Shown here: positions 1 to 11,814 of the stretch, in pieces | Layout of the letters: every line of letters starts with the position of its first letter | How positions within the stretch are numbered: position 1 is the stretch's first letter | From: Arthrobacter methylotrophus | Lineage (GTDB): Bacteria > Actinomycetota > Actinomycetes > Actinomycetales > Micrococcaceae | Length of the DNA: 64,000 bases | NCBI RefSeq assembly: GCF_039539965.1 | Contig: NZ_BAABED010000001.1 | Span: forward strand, 4,774,001 to 4,838,000 | Direction: 5' to 3' | Program-made: the position numbers and the translations under genes | Notes under the pieces: generated by a model | What the model saw: only the letters and a program-made list of their open reading frames with translations | Database searches by the model: none | What the model was told of the DNA's origin: nothing

Positions 1-1
1 C

Positions 2-4317
<4,316 letters not shown>

Positions 4318-4331
4318 CCCCCATTGCGGGC

Positions 4332-4431
4332 GGACGCTCACTCACGTATGTGGCACTTACGGCGGACGCTCGCTCACTAGAGGTGAGCGAGCGCCGGGGG
4401 TTTTGCCGCCAAACGTGAGCGTGCGTCGTCC
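4332..4431. repeat. P1 palindromic repeat, copy a
   Basis: A nested imperfect palindrome of about 100 bp begins 14 bp after jetC. The outer arms start with GGACGCTCACTCACGTATG and end with the matching CGTGAGCGTGCGTCGTCC. Inside is a near-perfect hairpin at 4364-4395 (CGCTCGCTCACT / AGGTGAGCGAGCG). The same sequence recurs at 5256-5352 and 10758-10854, and half-units of it form a tandem array at 25372-25654. There is no U-run, so it is not a classical terminator, although it lies where the convergent jetC and FBP genes end. Confidence 0.85.
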
Positions 4432-4440
4432 CTGGGCTGA

Positions 4441-4935
4441 CTACCTGCCTTGGACCCGGTCCAGGAACTGGGCGGTCCGGGACTGCAGTCCCGCTATGTG
4501 GCGAACGACGACGGCGGCAGGGTCCGGAATGATTTCACTGACGGGTGGCTCCTTGCGGACGTTGGTACAGCATCGGAAGTCAGCGCAGATCAAGGTGCCC
4601 ACTGTGTTGCCATCGCGACCCGATTGGCCTGCGCGTTTGGCCACCCAGAGATAGACATCGTCTTTGGAAAACACGTCGCGGCAAAGCTCGCAAAGGACCG
4701 AGCGTTTCTTGCCCGACCCTCCCTCGGGAGCGCGGAGCATGATGCCAATGAGGTTCCCATCATGTGGAACGACCAGATAGCCGCGCATCGGCATTTTTTT
4801 TTCGCGCCAGCCGAGGAATTCGAGGTTGTCCCAGTCGAGGGAACCAAAGTCTTTCGGAAGGTTGAGCTTGGCGGCCTCGGAGCGGCTCGCATTGATGAAT
4901 GATGAACGGATTTGTTGAGCTGTGATTTTGCGCAT
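4441..4935 (-). CDS. FBP (FusB/EF-G-binding-like) zinc-finger domain protein
   Basis: The 164-residue product has a helical N-terminal half followed by a C-terminal four-cysteine treble-clef: CELC near residue 96 and a second cysteine cluster in CADFRCC about 35 residues later. This arrangement is that of FBP-domain proteins, relatives of the staphylococcal FusB/Far1 proteins that bind elongation factor G. Ribosome or EF-G association is known for FusB relatives; for this protein it is inference. The ATG at 4935 was chosen because the family-like sequence starts there (MRKITAQQIRSSF); the frame stays open about 60 codons further upstream but that extension is Arg/Pro/Trp-rich and looks non-coding. 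P1 repeats lie on both sides (4332-4431 and 5256-5352). Confidence 0.7.
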   Translation of the reverse strand: MRKITAQQIRSSFINASRSEAAKLNLPKDFGSLDWDNLEFLGWREKKMPMRGYLVVPHDGNLIGIMLRAPEGGSGKKRSVLCELCRDVFSKDDVYLWVAKRAGQSGRDGNTVGTLICADFRCCTNVRKEPPVSEIIPDPAAVVVRHIAGLQSRTAQFLDRVQGR

Positions 4936-5020
4936 GGCGAAGTTCTTTCGAATCGTTTGGACCCGCGAAGGGCAAAGGACGCTGGCGTTTGGCGATCCGC
5001 GTCTCGCATAGGCAGTGGGG

Positions 5021-5128
5021 CTAGAGTCCCTGGCCACTGAACGGGATGGCCGACGCAAGAGGAGTTGCCAAGCAGGCCAGTACGGCCACCTCGCCCACCA
5101 TGGCAGTGCCAATGTGTGCAGTGCGCAT
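5021..5128 (-). CDS. Possible small hydrophobic peptide, 35 residues
   Basis: In the otherwise empty stretch 4936-5255 there is a short frame, MRTAHIGTAMVGEVAVLACL onward, ending at a TAG at 5021-5023. An AGAGG sequence lies 6-7 nt before its ATG, and the central part is hydrophobic with a signal-peptide-like small-residue patch. No family is recognised and so short a frame could arise by chance. Apart from this I see nothing in 4936-5255. Confidence 0.2.
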   Translation of the reverse strand: MRTAHIGTAMVGEVAVLACLATPLASAIPFSGQGL

Positions 5129-5255
5129 GCTCATCCTCTCGATCCTTCGTGTTTTCGGGTCCGGCACGGTTCGGTGCATGAACCGGCTCTGTCATCTTTG
5201 CAAATGCCGTTCTCGCTGTCCAAAAACCCCTATGCATTGCAGCCCCCGCAGACCT

Positions 5256-5352
5256 GGACGCTCGTTCACGTATGCGGCACTTACGGGGGACGCTCGCTCA
5301 CTAGAGGTGAGCGAGCGTCCGGCTTTGGGCCCCGATAGGTGAGCGAGCGTCC
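5256..5352. repeat. P1 palindromic repeat, copy b
   Basis: This 97-bp copy has the same plan as the copy at 4332: outer left arm GGACGCTCGTTCACGTATG, a strong inner hairpin at 5287-5322 (GACGCTCGCTCACT / AGGTGAGCGAGCGTC) and an outer right arm GTGAGCGAGCGTCC. It ends about 60 bp before the iron box of the siderophore operon, so it may insulate that operon from upstream transcription; that role is inference. Confidence 0.85.
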
Positions 5353-5410
5353 GGGATTTGAGGGGTGCGGGCCAATTAAGTGACGCTAATGTTTCGTAAT
5401 TATCCAAAGG

Positions 5411-5430
5411 GTAGGCTAGCCTTACTTAGG
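5411..5430 (+). promoter_or_regulatory. Iron box (DtxR/IdeR-type operator) before the siderophore operon
   Basis: The sequence GTAGGCTAGCCTTACTTAGG closely resembles the actinobacterial DtxR/IdeR consensus TTAGGTTAGGCTAACCTAA. It lies 27 bp before the GTG of the siderophore-binding lipoprotein. Iron-dependent repression of the operon 5457-10731 is therefore likely. Confidence 0.75.
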
Positions 5431-5456
5431 TTTGCATCACTTACCTAAGGAGTCCC

Positions 5457-6527
5457 GTGGCTTCCGTCCACCCTCGCCGTGCCCTGCTGAAGACCGCAGG
5501 AGCAGCGACCGCCGCCTTGGCCGTCGTCGCCCTTTCCCTGACCGGCTGCTCGCCCGGTTTGGCCACCAGTAATTCCGCACCGATTCAGGGCTCTAGCGGC
5601 CAGTTTCCCGTCACCATCAAAAACGTCTTCGGAGAGACCACCATCAAGGCACAGCCCCAACGCGTGGTGACCGTCTCGTGGGTCAACGACGATGTCGCCC
5701 TGGCGCTCGGCGTCGTGCCCGTCGGTGTTCCGAAAAACGCCTGGGGCAACAACGGCAAGGGCTCCACCCCCTGGAAAGACGCCGCGCTTGAGAAGCTGGG
5801 CGCCGGATTCGGCACCCCGAAAGCGCCGGCCCAGTTCTCCGAGGCCGACGGTATCAACTTCACCGAAATCGCCAAGTTGGCTCCGGACGTCATCCTTGCC
5901 GCCTACTCAGGCCTCACCGAAGCCGACTACAAGAAGCTCTCCGAAATTGCCCCCGTGGTGGCGCAACCCGAACTCCCGTACGGCACCCCTTGGCAAGAGG
6001 CCACGACGATCATCGGCAAGGCCCTCGGCAAGAATTCGGAAGCGGTCAAGCTCGTCTCGGACACAGAGGCCACCATCAAGAACAAGGTCTCCGCTTTTCC
6101 GCAGCTCGCCGGCAAAACGTTCATTTACGGCAACCTCGAGCCGGCGAAGGGCGATGGTGTCAACGTGTACACCACGAACGACAACCGTCCACGGTTCTTG
6201 TCCGAAATCGGCATGAAACCTGCTCCCGTGGTGGAGAACGCCAGCAAGGGTTCCAAGGAATTCTTCGTTCCGTGGTCCGCTGAAAAGGCCAACGAGCTCT
6301 CCTCGGACGTCTTCGTGACGTGGGTGCCGGACTCCAAAACCACGGACCAGATCAAGACAGACCCCCTGCTCGGCCAGATCCCTGCCATCAAAAAGGGCGC
6401 CCTTGTTGCCGACTCCGACAACACTCTCACACTGGCGATTTCCGCGTCCTCACCGTTGAGCCTGCCGTGGGCACTGGACATGTTCCTGCCCCAGCTGGCA
6501 AAGGGTGCCGACGCGGCCGCCAAGTAA
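5457..6527 (+). CDS. Iron-siderophore ABC transporter substrate-binding lipoprotein
   Basis: The 356-residue product is a FepB/FhuD-type (cluster A-II) periplasmic-binding-fold protein that would capture a ferric siderophore outside the membrane and pass it to the two FecCD permeases encoded next. The N-terminus is a lipoprotein signal with lipobox LTGC (Cys near residue 31), preceded by Arg residues and a hydrophobic stretch. The GTG start follows AAGGAG by 5-6 nt. The body contains the typical FGETTIKAQPQRVV opening and the VVAQPELPYGT and PLLGQIPA segments of the family. It is the first gene of a five-gene operon behind an iron box. The substrate is not deducible. Confidence 0.88.
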   Translation: MASVHPRRALLKTAGAATAALAVVALSLTGCSPGLATSNSAPIQGSSGQFPVTIKNVFGETTIKAQPQRVVTVSWVNDDVALALGVVPVGVPKNAWGNNGKGSTPWKDAALEKLGAGFGTPKAPAQFSEADGINFTEIAKLAPDVILAAYSGLTEADYKKLSEIAPVVAQPELPYGTPWQEATTIIGKALGKNSEAVKLVSDTEATIKNKVSAFPQLAGKTFIYGNLEPAKGDGVNVYTTNDNRPRFLSEIGMKPAPVVENASKGSKEFFVPWSAEKANELSSDVFVTWVPDSKTTDQIKTDPLLGQIPAIKKGALVADSDNTLTLAISASSPLSLPWALDMFLPQLAKGADAAAK

Positions 6528-6541
6528 GCGAAGCGCCCGAC

Positions 6542-7633
6542 ATGACACAAAGTACGACGCTCGGAACCTTGCGCGAGTTGGCAGCACATGACCCTAAAAG
6601 CGCATCGAACGGGCATCAAGTGCCAGTTCGCGCGAAGATGCCGGGCAACCGTGCCGCCTGGCTGTTGGTCGCCGTCGTCGTGCTCGCTGTTGCCTGTGCC
6701 GCCTCGCTCGCGATCGGCGCAAGGGACATGTCCATTGCGACTGTCTGGCAAGCCCTCACGCAGTTCAACCCCGACGACGGTAACCACGCCGTGGTCCACA
6801 CCCGCATTCCGCGCACTGTGCTCGGGCTGGTGGCGGGGGCTGCCCTGGGGCTCGCCGGGGCCGCGATGCAGGGTGTGTCCCGCAACCCCTTGGCAGACCC
6901 CGGCATTATGGGCGTCAACGCAGGAGCTGCACTGGCCGTGGTCATGGGAATCTACCTCTTTGGTATCTCCGGGGCGAGTGGCTACATCTGGTTCGCATTC
7001 GTCGGCGCCGCCGCAGCCGCCGTCGTCGTCTATCTGATTGCGTCCATGGGTCGTGAGGGTGCGACGCCGGTGAAGCTCGCTTTGGCGGGGGCGGCACTGA
7101 GCGCGGGACTCTATTCCGTCATGAACGTCCTTCTGGTGTCGAGCCAGGACACGCTGGACCGCTTCCGATTCTGGCAGGTCGGAGGAATCGCGGGCAGCGA
7201 CTGGTCCGTGATCCTGGCGGGATTGCCGTTCCTGTTGCTTGGAGCGTCGATCGTGCTGGGCAGCGGCCGGGTCCTCAATAGTCTCGCCCTCGGCGACGAT
7301 ATTGCCCGAGGACTCGGGCGGAACGTGACGCTGGCGAGGGGCATCACCTCGCTGGGAATCGTGACCCTGTGTGGCGCGGCCACGGCGCTGGCTGGTCCCA
7401 TCGGCTTTGTCGGGCTGGTGGTTCCACACGCCGTGCGTTTCTTTACCGGGCCGGACTACCGCTGGATCCTGCCGTTCTCCATGGTGCTCGCACCAGCCCT
7501 CCTGTTGGCTTCGGACGTGCTTGGCAGGGTGGTGCTGCTGCCAAGCGAAGTCCCGGCGGGCATCATGACAGCCATCGTCGGCGCTCCCGTCTTCGTGTGG
7601 CTCGTCCGATGCGGCAAGGGGGCCTCCTTGTGA
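6542..7633 (+). CDS. FecCD-family siderophore permease (first of two)
   Basis: The 363-residue product is an integral membrane permease of the BtuC/FepD family with about nine to ten hydrophobic segments and the family motifs RIPRTVLGLVAGAALGLAG, RNPLADPGIMG and GPIGFVGLVVPH. It forms the channel of the iron-siderophore importer together with the next gene. The ATG at 6542 is 14 nt after the upstream stop; the first about 30 residues are a polar N-terminal extension that contains palindrome P5 copy a (6571-6633) in frame. A second ATG at 6638, just after the palindrome, would remove that extension and is a plausible alternative start. The gene overlaps the next one by 4 bp. Confidence 0.9.
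   Translation: MTQSTTLGTLRELAAHDPKSASNGHQVPVRAKMPGNRAAWLLVAVVVLAVACAASLAIGARDMSIATVWQALTQFNPDDGNHAVVHTRIPRTVLGLVAGAALGLAGAAMQGVSRNPLADPGIMGVNAGAALAVVMGIYLFGISGASGYIWFAFVGAAAAAVVVYLIASMGREGATPVKLALAGAALSAGLYSVMNVLLVSSQDTLDRFRFWQVGGIAGSDWSVILAGLPFLLLGASIVLGSGRVLNSLALGDDIARGLGRNVTLARGITSLGIVTLCGAATALAGPIGFVGLVVPHAVRFFTGPDYRWILPFSMVLAPALLLASDVLGRVVLLPSEVPAGIMTAIVGAPVFVWLVRCGKGASL
6571..6633. repeat. P5 palindrome inside a permease gene, copy a
   Basis: A 63-bp imperfect palindrome with arms GCGCGAGTTGGCAGCACATG and CATCAAGTGCCAGTTCGCGC. It is read in frame by the permease gene as part of its cytoplasmic N-terminus (RELAAHDPKSASNGHQVPVR). The same palindrome occurs at the equivalent place in the next permease (7651-7714), although the two proteins are otherwise only distantly related there. 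Confidence 0.7.
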
Positions 7634-8766
7634 GCAGCCTGAACACGTATGCGTCCCAACTGGCAGATAACACCCCCAAAAACGCTCTGAGAGGGCATGA
7701 CGTGCCAACTCGCGCCGCCTCGAAGAGACTGAACCGGACCGCGCTCCTGGGTGCCGGCGTCGTGGTCCTCTTTGCGGTGACCGTGCTCCTGGGCAGCTAC
7801 ACGGTCACCGTTCCCGACTTTTTCAGGATCCTCACTGCCCACCTGACAGGCGGCGAGAAGATCCCCGGCGCAAGCTTCATCGTCATGGAAAACAAACTTC
7901 CCCGAGCGGTGCTGGCCATCCTGATCGGCGTGGCGTTCGGGCTCTCCGGCGGACTTTTCCAAACCATGCTTCGCAACCCGCTCGCGAGCCCGGACGTCAT
8001 CGGCATTAGTTACGGCGCGAGTGCCGCGGCAGTCCTGGCCATCGTGGTGTTCGGGGCTTCCGGGGCCGCCGTGTCCGCTGCCGCTCTAGCCGGCGCAATC
8101 GGCGTCGCGCTTGTCATCTACGCTATTTCGCAGGGACCGAGCAGCGGGGGTCCAGGTGGCCGCGGCTCAGGAGGCCGGCACGGAAACGCGGCAGGCAACC
8201 GCCTTATCCTCGCCGGCATTGGTATCGCCGCCGCACTGGGGGCTGTGGTGAATTTCCTCATGACCCGGGCGGATATCCGGACAGCTTCCGAAGCCCTCAT
8301 TTGGCTCAACGGTTCCTTGAATTCGGCCAATTGGGAGCGTGCGGGCGTCCTTCTCGCCTCGCTCGCGGTGCTCATTCCCGCGTTGGCCTTCCTCGCCGGG
8401 CCACTGCGCATGCTTGAACTCGGCGACGACGCTGCGACCGCACTGGGAATTCGGGTGAACGCCGTGCGTTTCGGGCTGGTGATCACCGCCGTCGCACTCG
8501 CAGCAGTGGCGACGGCGGCTGCCGGGCCGGTTGCCTTCGTCGCCTTCCTCGCCGGTCCGATCGCGCGCCGGATCATCGGACGGCCCAGCCTTCCGGCGTC
8601 GGCGTTCACGGGCGCCCTCATTGTCCTGGCGGCCGACTACTTCGCATACAACGTGGCGCCCCTTGTCCTGGCCGGCACGGTACTGCCGGTCGGCGTAATT
8701 ACTGGCGCACTCGGTGCTCCATTCCTGTTGTGGCTGCTGGTCACGTCCCATCGAAAGGAAGCCTGA
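7630..8766 (+). CDS. FecCD-family siderophore permease (second of two)
   Basis: The 378-residue product is the partner permease (FepG/FhuB-type), with RAVLAILIGVAFGLSGG, RNPLASPDVIGISYG and the GPVAFVAFLAGPIAR motif. The GTG at 7630 overlaps the previous stop (GTGA), so translation is coupled. Residues about 7-30 come from palindrome P5 copy b. Between two hydrophobic segments, near residues 170-190, there is a Gly/Ser/Arg-rich loop (GPSSGGPGGRGSGGRHGN), unusual for the family and possibly an expanded cytoplasmic loop. The ATPase gene follows after 1 nt. Confidence 0.9.
   Translation: MSSLNTYASQLADNTPKNALRGHDVPTRAASKRLNRTALLGAGVVVLFAVTVLLGSYTVTVPDFFRILTAHLTGGEKIPGASFIVMENKLPRAVLAILIGVAFGLSGGLFQTMLRNPLASPDVIGISYGASAAAVLAIVVFGASGAAVSAAALAGAIGVALVIYAISQGPSSGGPGGRGSGGRHGNAAGNRLILAGIGIAAALGAVVNFLMTRADIRTASEALIWLNGSLNSANWERAGVLLASLAVLIPALAFLAGPLRMLELGDDAATALGIRVNAVRFGLVITAVALAAVATAAAGPVAFVAFLAGPIARRIIGRPSLPASAFTGALIVLAADYFAYNVAPLVLAGTVLPVGVITGALGAPFLLWLLVTSHRKEA
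7651..7714. repeat. P5 palindrome inside a permease gene, copy b
   Basis: The second copy spans about 64 bp: left arm CCAACTGGCAGATAACACCC, right arm GGGCATGACGTGCCAACTCG. The right arm matches copy a at 18 of about 23 positions (GGGCAT..GTGCCA..TCGCGC). It is translated in frame as QLADNTPKNALRGHDVPTRA. Confidence 0.7.
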
Positions 8767-8767
8767 T

Positions 8768-9607
8768 ATGGCACAACTGAGCGCGCGCGGCTTGACGCTC
8801 CAATACGGGCAGCGACGGGTGGTCGAAGGGCTCTCGACAGAGATTCCCGAGGGGATGGTGACTATGATCGTGGGTGCCAACGCTTGCGGAAAGTCCACGC
8901 TGCTCCGGGGGCTGTCGAGGCTCCTGAAGCCCAGTGGCGGCGTCGTCACCTTGGACGGAAAGGATATCCACTCCCGTCCGGCCCGCGAACTCGCCCGCAC
9001 CTTGGGTCTTCTTCCGCAGCATCCCCTTGCCCCGGATGGCATCACTGTCCGCGAACTTGTGGGCCGCGGGCGTTATCCGCACCAAGGATTCTTCCGTAGC
9101 TGGGGGACTGGTGACCTGTCGGTGCATGATCTCGCCGTCGAACGCGCGCTCGAAAGCACTGCGACGGTGGAGTTGGCTGAGCGGAACGTCGACGAACTGT
9201 CCGGCGGCCAACGCCAACGGGCGTGGATCGCCATGGCCCTTGCGCAGGAAACGGAGGTCCTGCTCCTCGACGAGCCCACCACCTATCTTGACCTGGCACA
9301 CCAGGTGGAGGTTCTGGATTTGGTAACCGACCTCAACCGCAACCGCGGAACCACGGTGGCCATTGTGCTGCACGACCTCAATCTGGCGGCGCGATACGCG
9401 GACCACGTCATCGCCATGAAGGCGGGTGCGATTGTTGCCGAGGGGCCCGCTGCCGATGTGCTCACCGAAGACCTGGTCCGCGACGTTTTCGGACTGGAAT
9501 CCCGGGTGGTTCCCGATCCGCTGTCTGGCACCCCGCTCATCCTCCCGATCGGCCGACACCATACAGCCACGTCCCCAACCCCTCTCGAACTGGAGTTCGC
9601 CTCATGA
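8768..9607 (+). CDS. Siderophore ABC transporter ATPase
   Basis: The 279-residue protein is a FepC/FhuC-type ATP-binding subunit that drives the two permeases. Walker A is GANACGKST (about residues 37-45), the signature LSGGQRQRA and Walker B VLLLDEPTTYLD with the family-typical LDEPTTYLDL, followed by the switch His in VLHDLNLAARYADH. The ATG lies 1 nt after the permease stop and overlaps the next gene by 4 bp. The length and motif spacing are normal. Confidence 0.93.
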   Translation: MAQLSARGLTLQYGQRRVVEGLSTEIPEGMVTMIVGANACGKSTLLRGLSRLLKPSGGVVTLDGKDIHSRPARELARTLGLLPQHPLAPDGITVRELVGRGRYPHQGFFRSWGTGDLSVHDLAVERALESTATVELAERNVDELSGGQRQRAWIAMALAQETEVLLLDEPTTYLDLAHQVEVLDLVTDLNRNRGTTVAIVLHDLNLAARYADHVIAMKAGAIVAEGPAADVLTEDLVRDVFGLESRVVPDPLSGTPLILPIGRHHTATSPTPLELEFAS

Positions 9608-10731
9608 GCGCAGACACAGGAGCCGCTGTGCGGAATACAGCCACGGAGCCGATGACCCTGGCCTTCGACGTCACAGTCACGGCTGTGGAGGATATCGGCC
9701 CCAATTTTCGCCGCATCACTTTCGGCGGATACTGCCTTCGCGATTTCGGTGTTTCGGGAAACACCATGGACCTGCGGATCAAGCTCATGATTCCCTCGCT
9801 CGACGCCGGCGGCCACCGGCTGCCGCTCCCCGCCTTCAACACGAGCGATGCCGGCTGGTACAAGGAGTGGCTAGGCATGGATCCCGCGGTGCGTGGTTCG
9901 ATGCGGACCTACACTGTGCGGAACGAGAGGCTCGACGCCGTCTACCCGGAGATCGACGTCGACTTCGTGATGCACTTCGACGACGACGACGGCGGCGCGG
10001 CCCACCGGACGGGCGCGGCCCACCGGACGGGCGCGGCCCACCGGACGGTTGGGCCTCACCGGACGGGCGGGCCGGCGGCCTACTGGGCGCGCGCAGCGAA
10101 ACCGGGGGATGCCATCACCATCATCGGCCCCAACAATCGGGCGGCACACTGCATCACAGCGGAAACCTACTCCGGTATCGAATGGCGTCCCGGCTTGGCA
10201 CAGCGCGTTCTCCTTGCCGGAGACGAGACTGCCGTGCCGGCCATCAGCGCCATCCTGGAATCATTGCCGGAAGACTTAAAGGGGCATGCCTTCCTCGAAG
10301 TGCCTGAGGCGGCCGATTTCCAAGACCTCGCCACAGACGCCGACGTCGAAATCACCTGGCTCGCGCGCGGCGCGCTCGGCAGCCGCTCCAGGCCTCGTGG
10401 CGAGCTGCTGCGGGAAGCCGTCCGCGGAGCTGTTCCCGTCCCCGGCTGGGTAGGCATCATCTCGCTCGACGGGCCCGCCGGTCCCGAACCGGAAGACGTC
10501 AACATCGACCAGGACATCCTGTGGGATACCCCGCTGCGCATGGACACAGCCGCCATCCAAGCGAGCCGGAATCCAGGCCTTCCCGCCGGTGCGTTGCCGT
10601 TCTACGCCTGGATCGCGGGCGAGGCCGGGGTGGTCAAGGAGCTCCGGCGGTACCTCGTCCGGGACGCGGGGATCGACCGTAAGCAAGTGGCGTTCATGGG
10701 GTACTGGCGCAAGGGGAAAGCCGAACTCTAG
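9604..10731 (+). CDS. Siderophore-interacting protein (flavin-dependent ferric-siderophore reductase)
   Basis: The 375-residue product is a SIP/ViuB family reductase that releases iron from imported siderophores in the cytoplasm using FAD and NAD(P)H. The FAD-binding barrel contains GPNFRRITFGG and the RTYTVRN motif; the C-terminal domain has AGDETAVPAISAILE and ends with FMGYWRKGKAEL, as in the family. The odd part is residues about 126-158: where relatives read roughly D-F-V-x-H-G-x-x-G-P-A, this protein carries four Asp residues and then a six-residue unit GAAHRT three times plus a variant, encoded by an 18-bp tandem repeat (9994-10065). It begins inside the 3' end of the ATPase gene (ATGA overlap) and ends the operon. 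Confidence 0.9.
   Translation: MSADTGAAVRNTATEPMTLAFDVTVTAVEDIGPNFRRITFGGYCLRDFGVSGNTMDLRIKLMIPSLDAGGHRLPLPAFNTSDAGWYKEWLGMDPAVRGSMRTYTVRNERLDAVYPEIDVDFVMHFDDDDGGAAHRTGAAHRTGAAHRTVGPHRTGGPAAYWARAAKPGDAITIIGPNNRAAHCITAETYSGIEWRPGLAQRVLLAGDETAVPAISAILESLPEDLKGHAFLEVPEAADFQDLATDADVEITWLARGALGSRSRPRGELLREAVRGAVPVPGWVGIISLDGPAGPEPEDVNIDQDILWDTPLRMDTAAIQASRNPGLPAGALPFYAWIAGEAGVVKELRRYLVRDAGIDRKQVAFMGYWRKGKAEL
9994..10065 (+). repeat. In-frame 18-bp minisatellite in the SIP gene
   Basis: Three identical 18-bp units (GGCGCGGCCCACCGGACG) lie head to tail at 9994-10047, followed by one diverged unit at 10048-10065. They add Gly-Ala-Ala-His-Arg-Thr blocks at the junction between the FAD and NAD(P)H domains. 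Because the unit is a multiple of three, copy-number change would keep the frame. Confidence 0.9.
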
Positions 10732-10757
10732 CCAGCCTTCCCCGACCCTCGCTTCCC

Positions 10758-10854
10758 GGACCCTCGCTCACGTATGCCCCCAAATTCCGGAACCCTCGTT
10801 CACATCTGGTGAGTGAGCGTCCCGGGAAACGGCGGCATACGTGAGTGAGCGTCG
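10758..10854. repeat. P1 palindromic repeat, copy c
   Basis: This copy of about 97 bp follows the siderophore operon. Outer arms are ACCCTCGCTCACGTATGCC and GGCATACGTGAGTGAGCGT; the inner hairpin is CCCTCGTTCACATCTGGTGAG with its complement. It is more diverged than copies a and b but has the same nested plan. Confidence 0.8.
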
Positions 10855-10905
10855 AATTAACCTGGGCTTTGCCCGCGGGCAACCGGGCGGGGCTACGCTG
10901 GCGTC

Positions 10906-11814
10906 GTGGCTGGGAACGTGCGGCATGCTGACCAGAACGGACGACGGCGGTTTGTTGCCTTGGGCGATTCCTTCACTGAAGGTGTGGGGGACCGGAACGA
11001 GACGTTGCCGAATGGCGTCCGGGGCTGGGCCGACCGCGTCGCGGAGAAACTGGCCAAGGCCGAACCTGGCTGGGAATATGCCAATCTTGCGGTCCGAAGC
11101 AAGCGTCTCCGTCATGTCGTTGAGGAGCAGATGGACCGGGCCGTTGCGATGGGTCCCACGCTCATCACGCTTTATGCCGGCGGCAACGACATCCTGGACT
11201 TCGGTACGGACATGGACCAACTCATGGCCGAATACGAAAGACTCGTGGCACGTCTTGCGGCCACGGGAGCCACGTTGGTCTTGTTCACCGGGTACGACGT
11301 CAAGGTGTCGGCCGTGCTGGAACCCTTCAAGAAGCGCAACACCCTCTACAACGAGCGCGTCCGCGAACTGGCCGCAAAGTACGGGGCCGTGCTGGTGGAC
11401 TATTGGTGCCTTGACGCCTACCACGACCGACGGATGTGGGCCTCTGACCGTCTCCATATGTCCAAAGCCGGACACAAATACATGGCGGCGCAGGTCTTGG
11501 ACCACCTCGGCGTAGCCCACAAGTTCTCGCCTAAGGATTGGGAACCGCCGCAACGCCTCAAACTGCGTGATTGGGAACGTCGCCAGCGGCGCTGGGTGAA
11601 CGATTGGGTCCTGCCGCTGTTCGGCCGTAAGCTCCGCGGCGTCACGTTGGGGGACACGTTGCGCCCACGCTGGCCGGAGCCAGTGAAGGTTCCGCGGAAG
11701 GCCGGCTTGCGTAAGCTCGCGGAGCGCCAAGCCGCCGCGGCTGGTTCGGCAGCATCCGGCGACGCCGACTCGGCCGAAAGCAACGCTCGAACTAACGGGG
11801 GGACACAACCATGA
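10906..11814 (+). CDS. SGNH/GDSL-family hydrolase 1
   Basis: The 302-residue protein has block I GDSFTEG (residues 21-27) with the nucleophile Ser, block III GGND and block V with D-R-L-H-M (Asp and His of the triad), so it is an SGNH-type esterase or lipase-like hydrolase. No signal peptide is visible, so it is probably cytoplasmic; the substrate is unknown. After the SGNH domain (about 215 residues) there is a basic, Trp-rich C-terminal extension. The GTG at 10906 lies 6 nt after TACGCT (10894-10899), which fits a leaderless transcript; no ribosome binding site is visible. It overlaps the next, homologous gene by 4 bp. Confidence 0.85.
   Translation: MAGNVRHADQNGRRRFVALGDSFTEGVGDRNETLPNGVRGWADRVAEKLAKAEPGWEYANLAVRSKRLRHVVEEQMDRAVAMGPTLITLYAGGNDILDFGTDMDQLMAEYERLVARLAATGATLVLFTGYDVKVSAVLEPFKKRNTLYNERVRELAAKYGAVLVDYWCLDAYHDRRMWASDRLHMSKAGHKYMAAQVLDHLGVAHKFSPKDWEPPQRLKLRDWERRQRRWVNDWVLPLFGRKLRGVTLGDTLRPRWPEPVKVPRKAGLRKLAERQAAAAGSAASGDADSAESNARTNGGTQP

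Noticed and set aside
6125..7708. 527-codon open frame antisense to the siderophore genes
   Set aside because: It mirrors the codon pattern of the high-GC sense genes and its product is low-complexity His/Gly/Arg-rich sequence.
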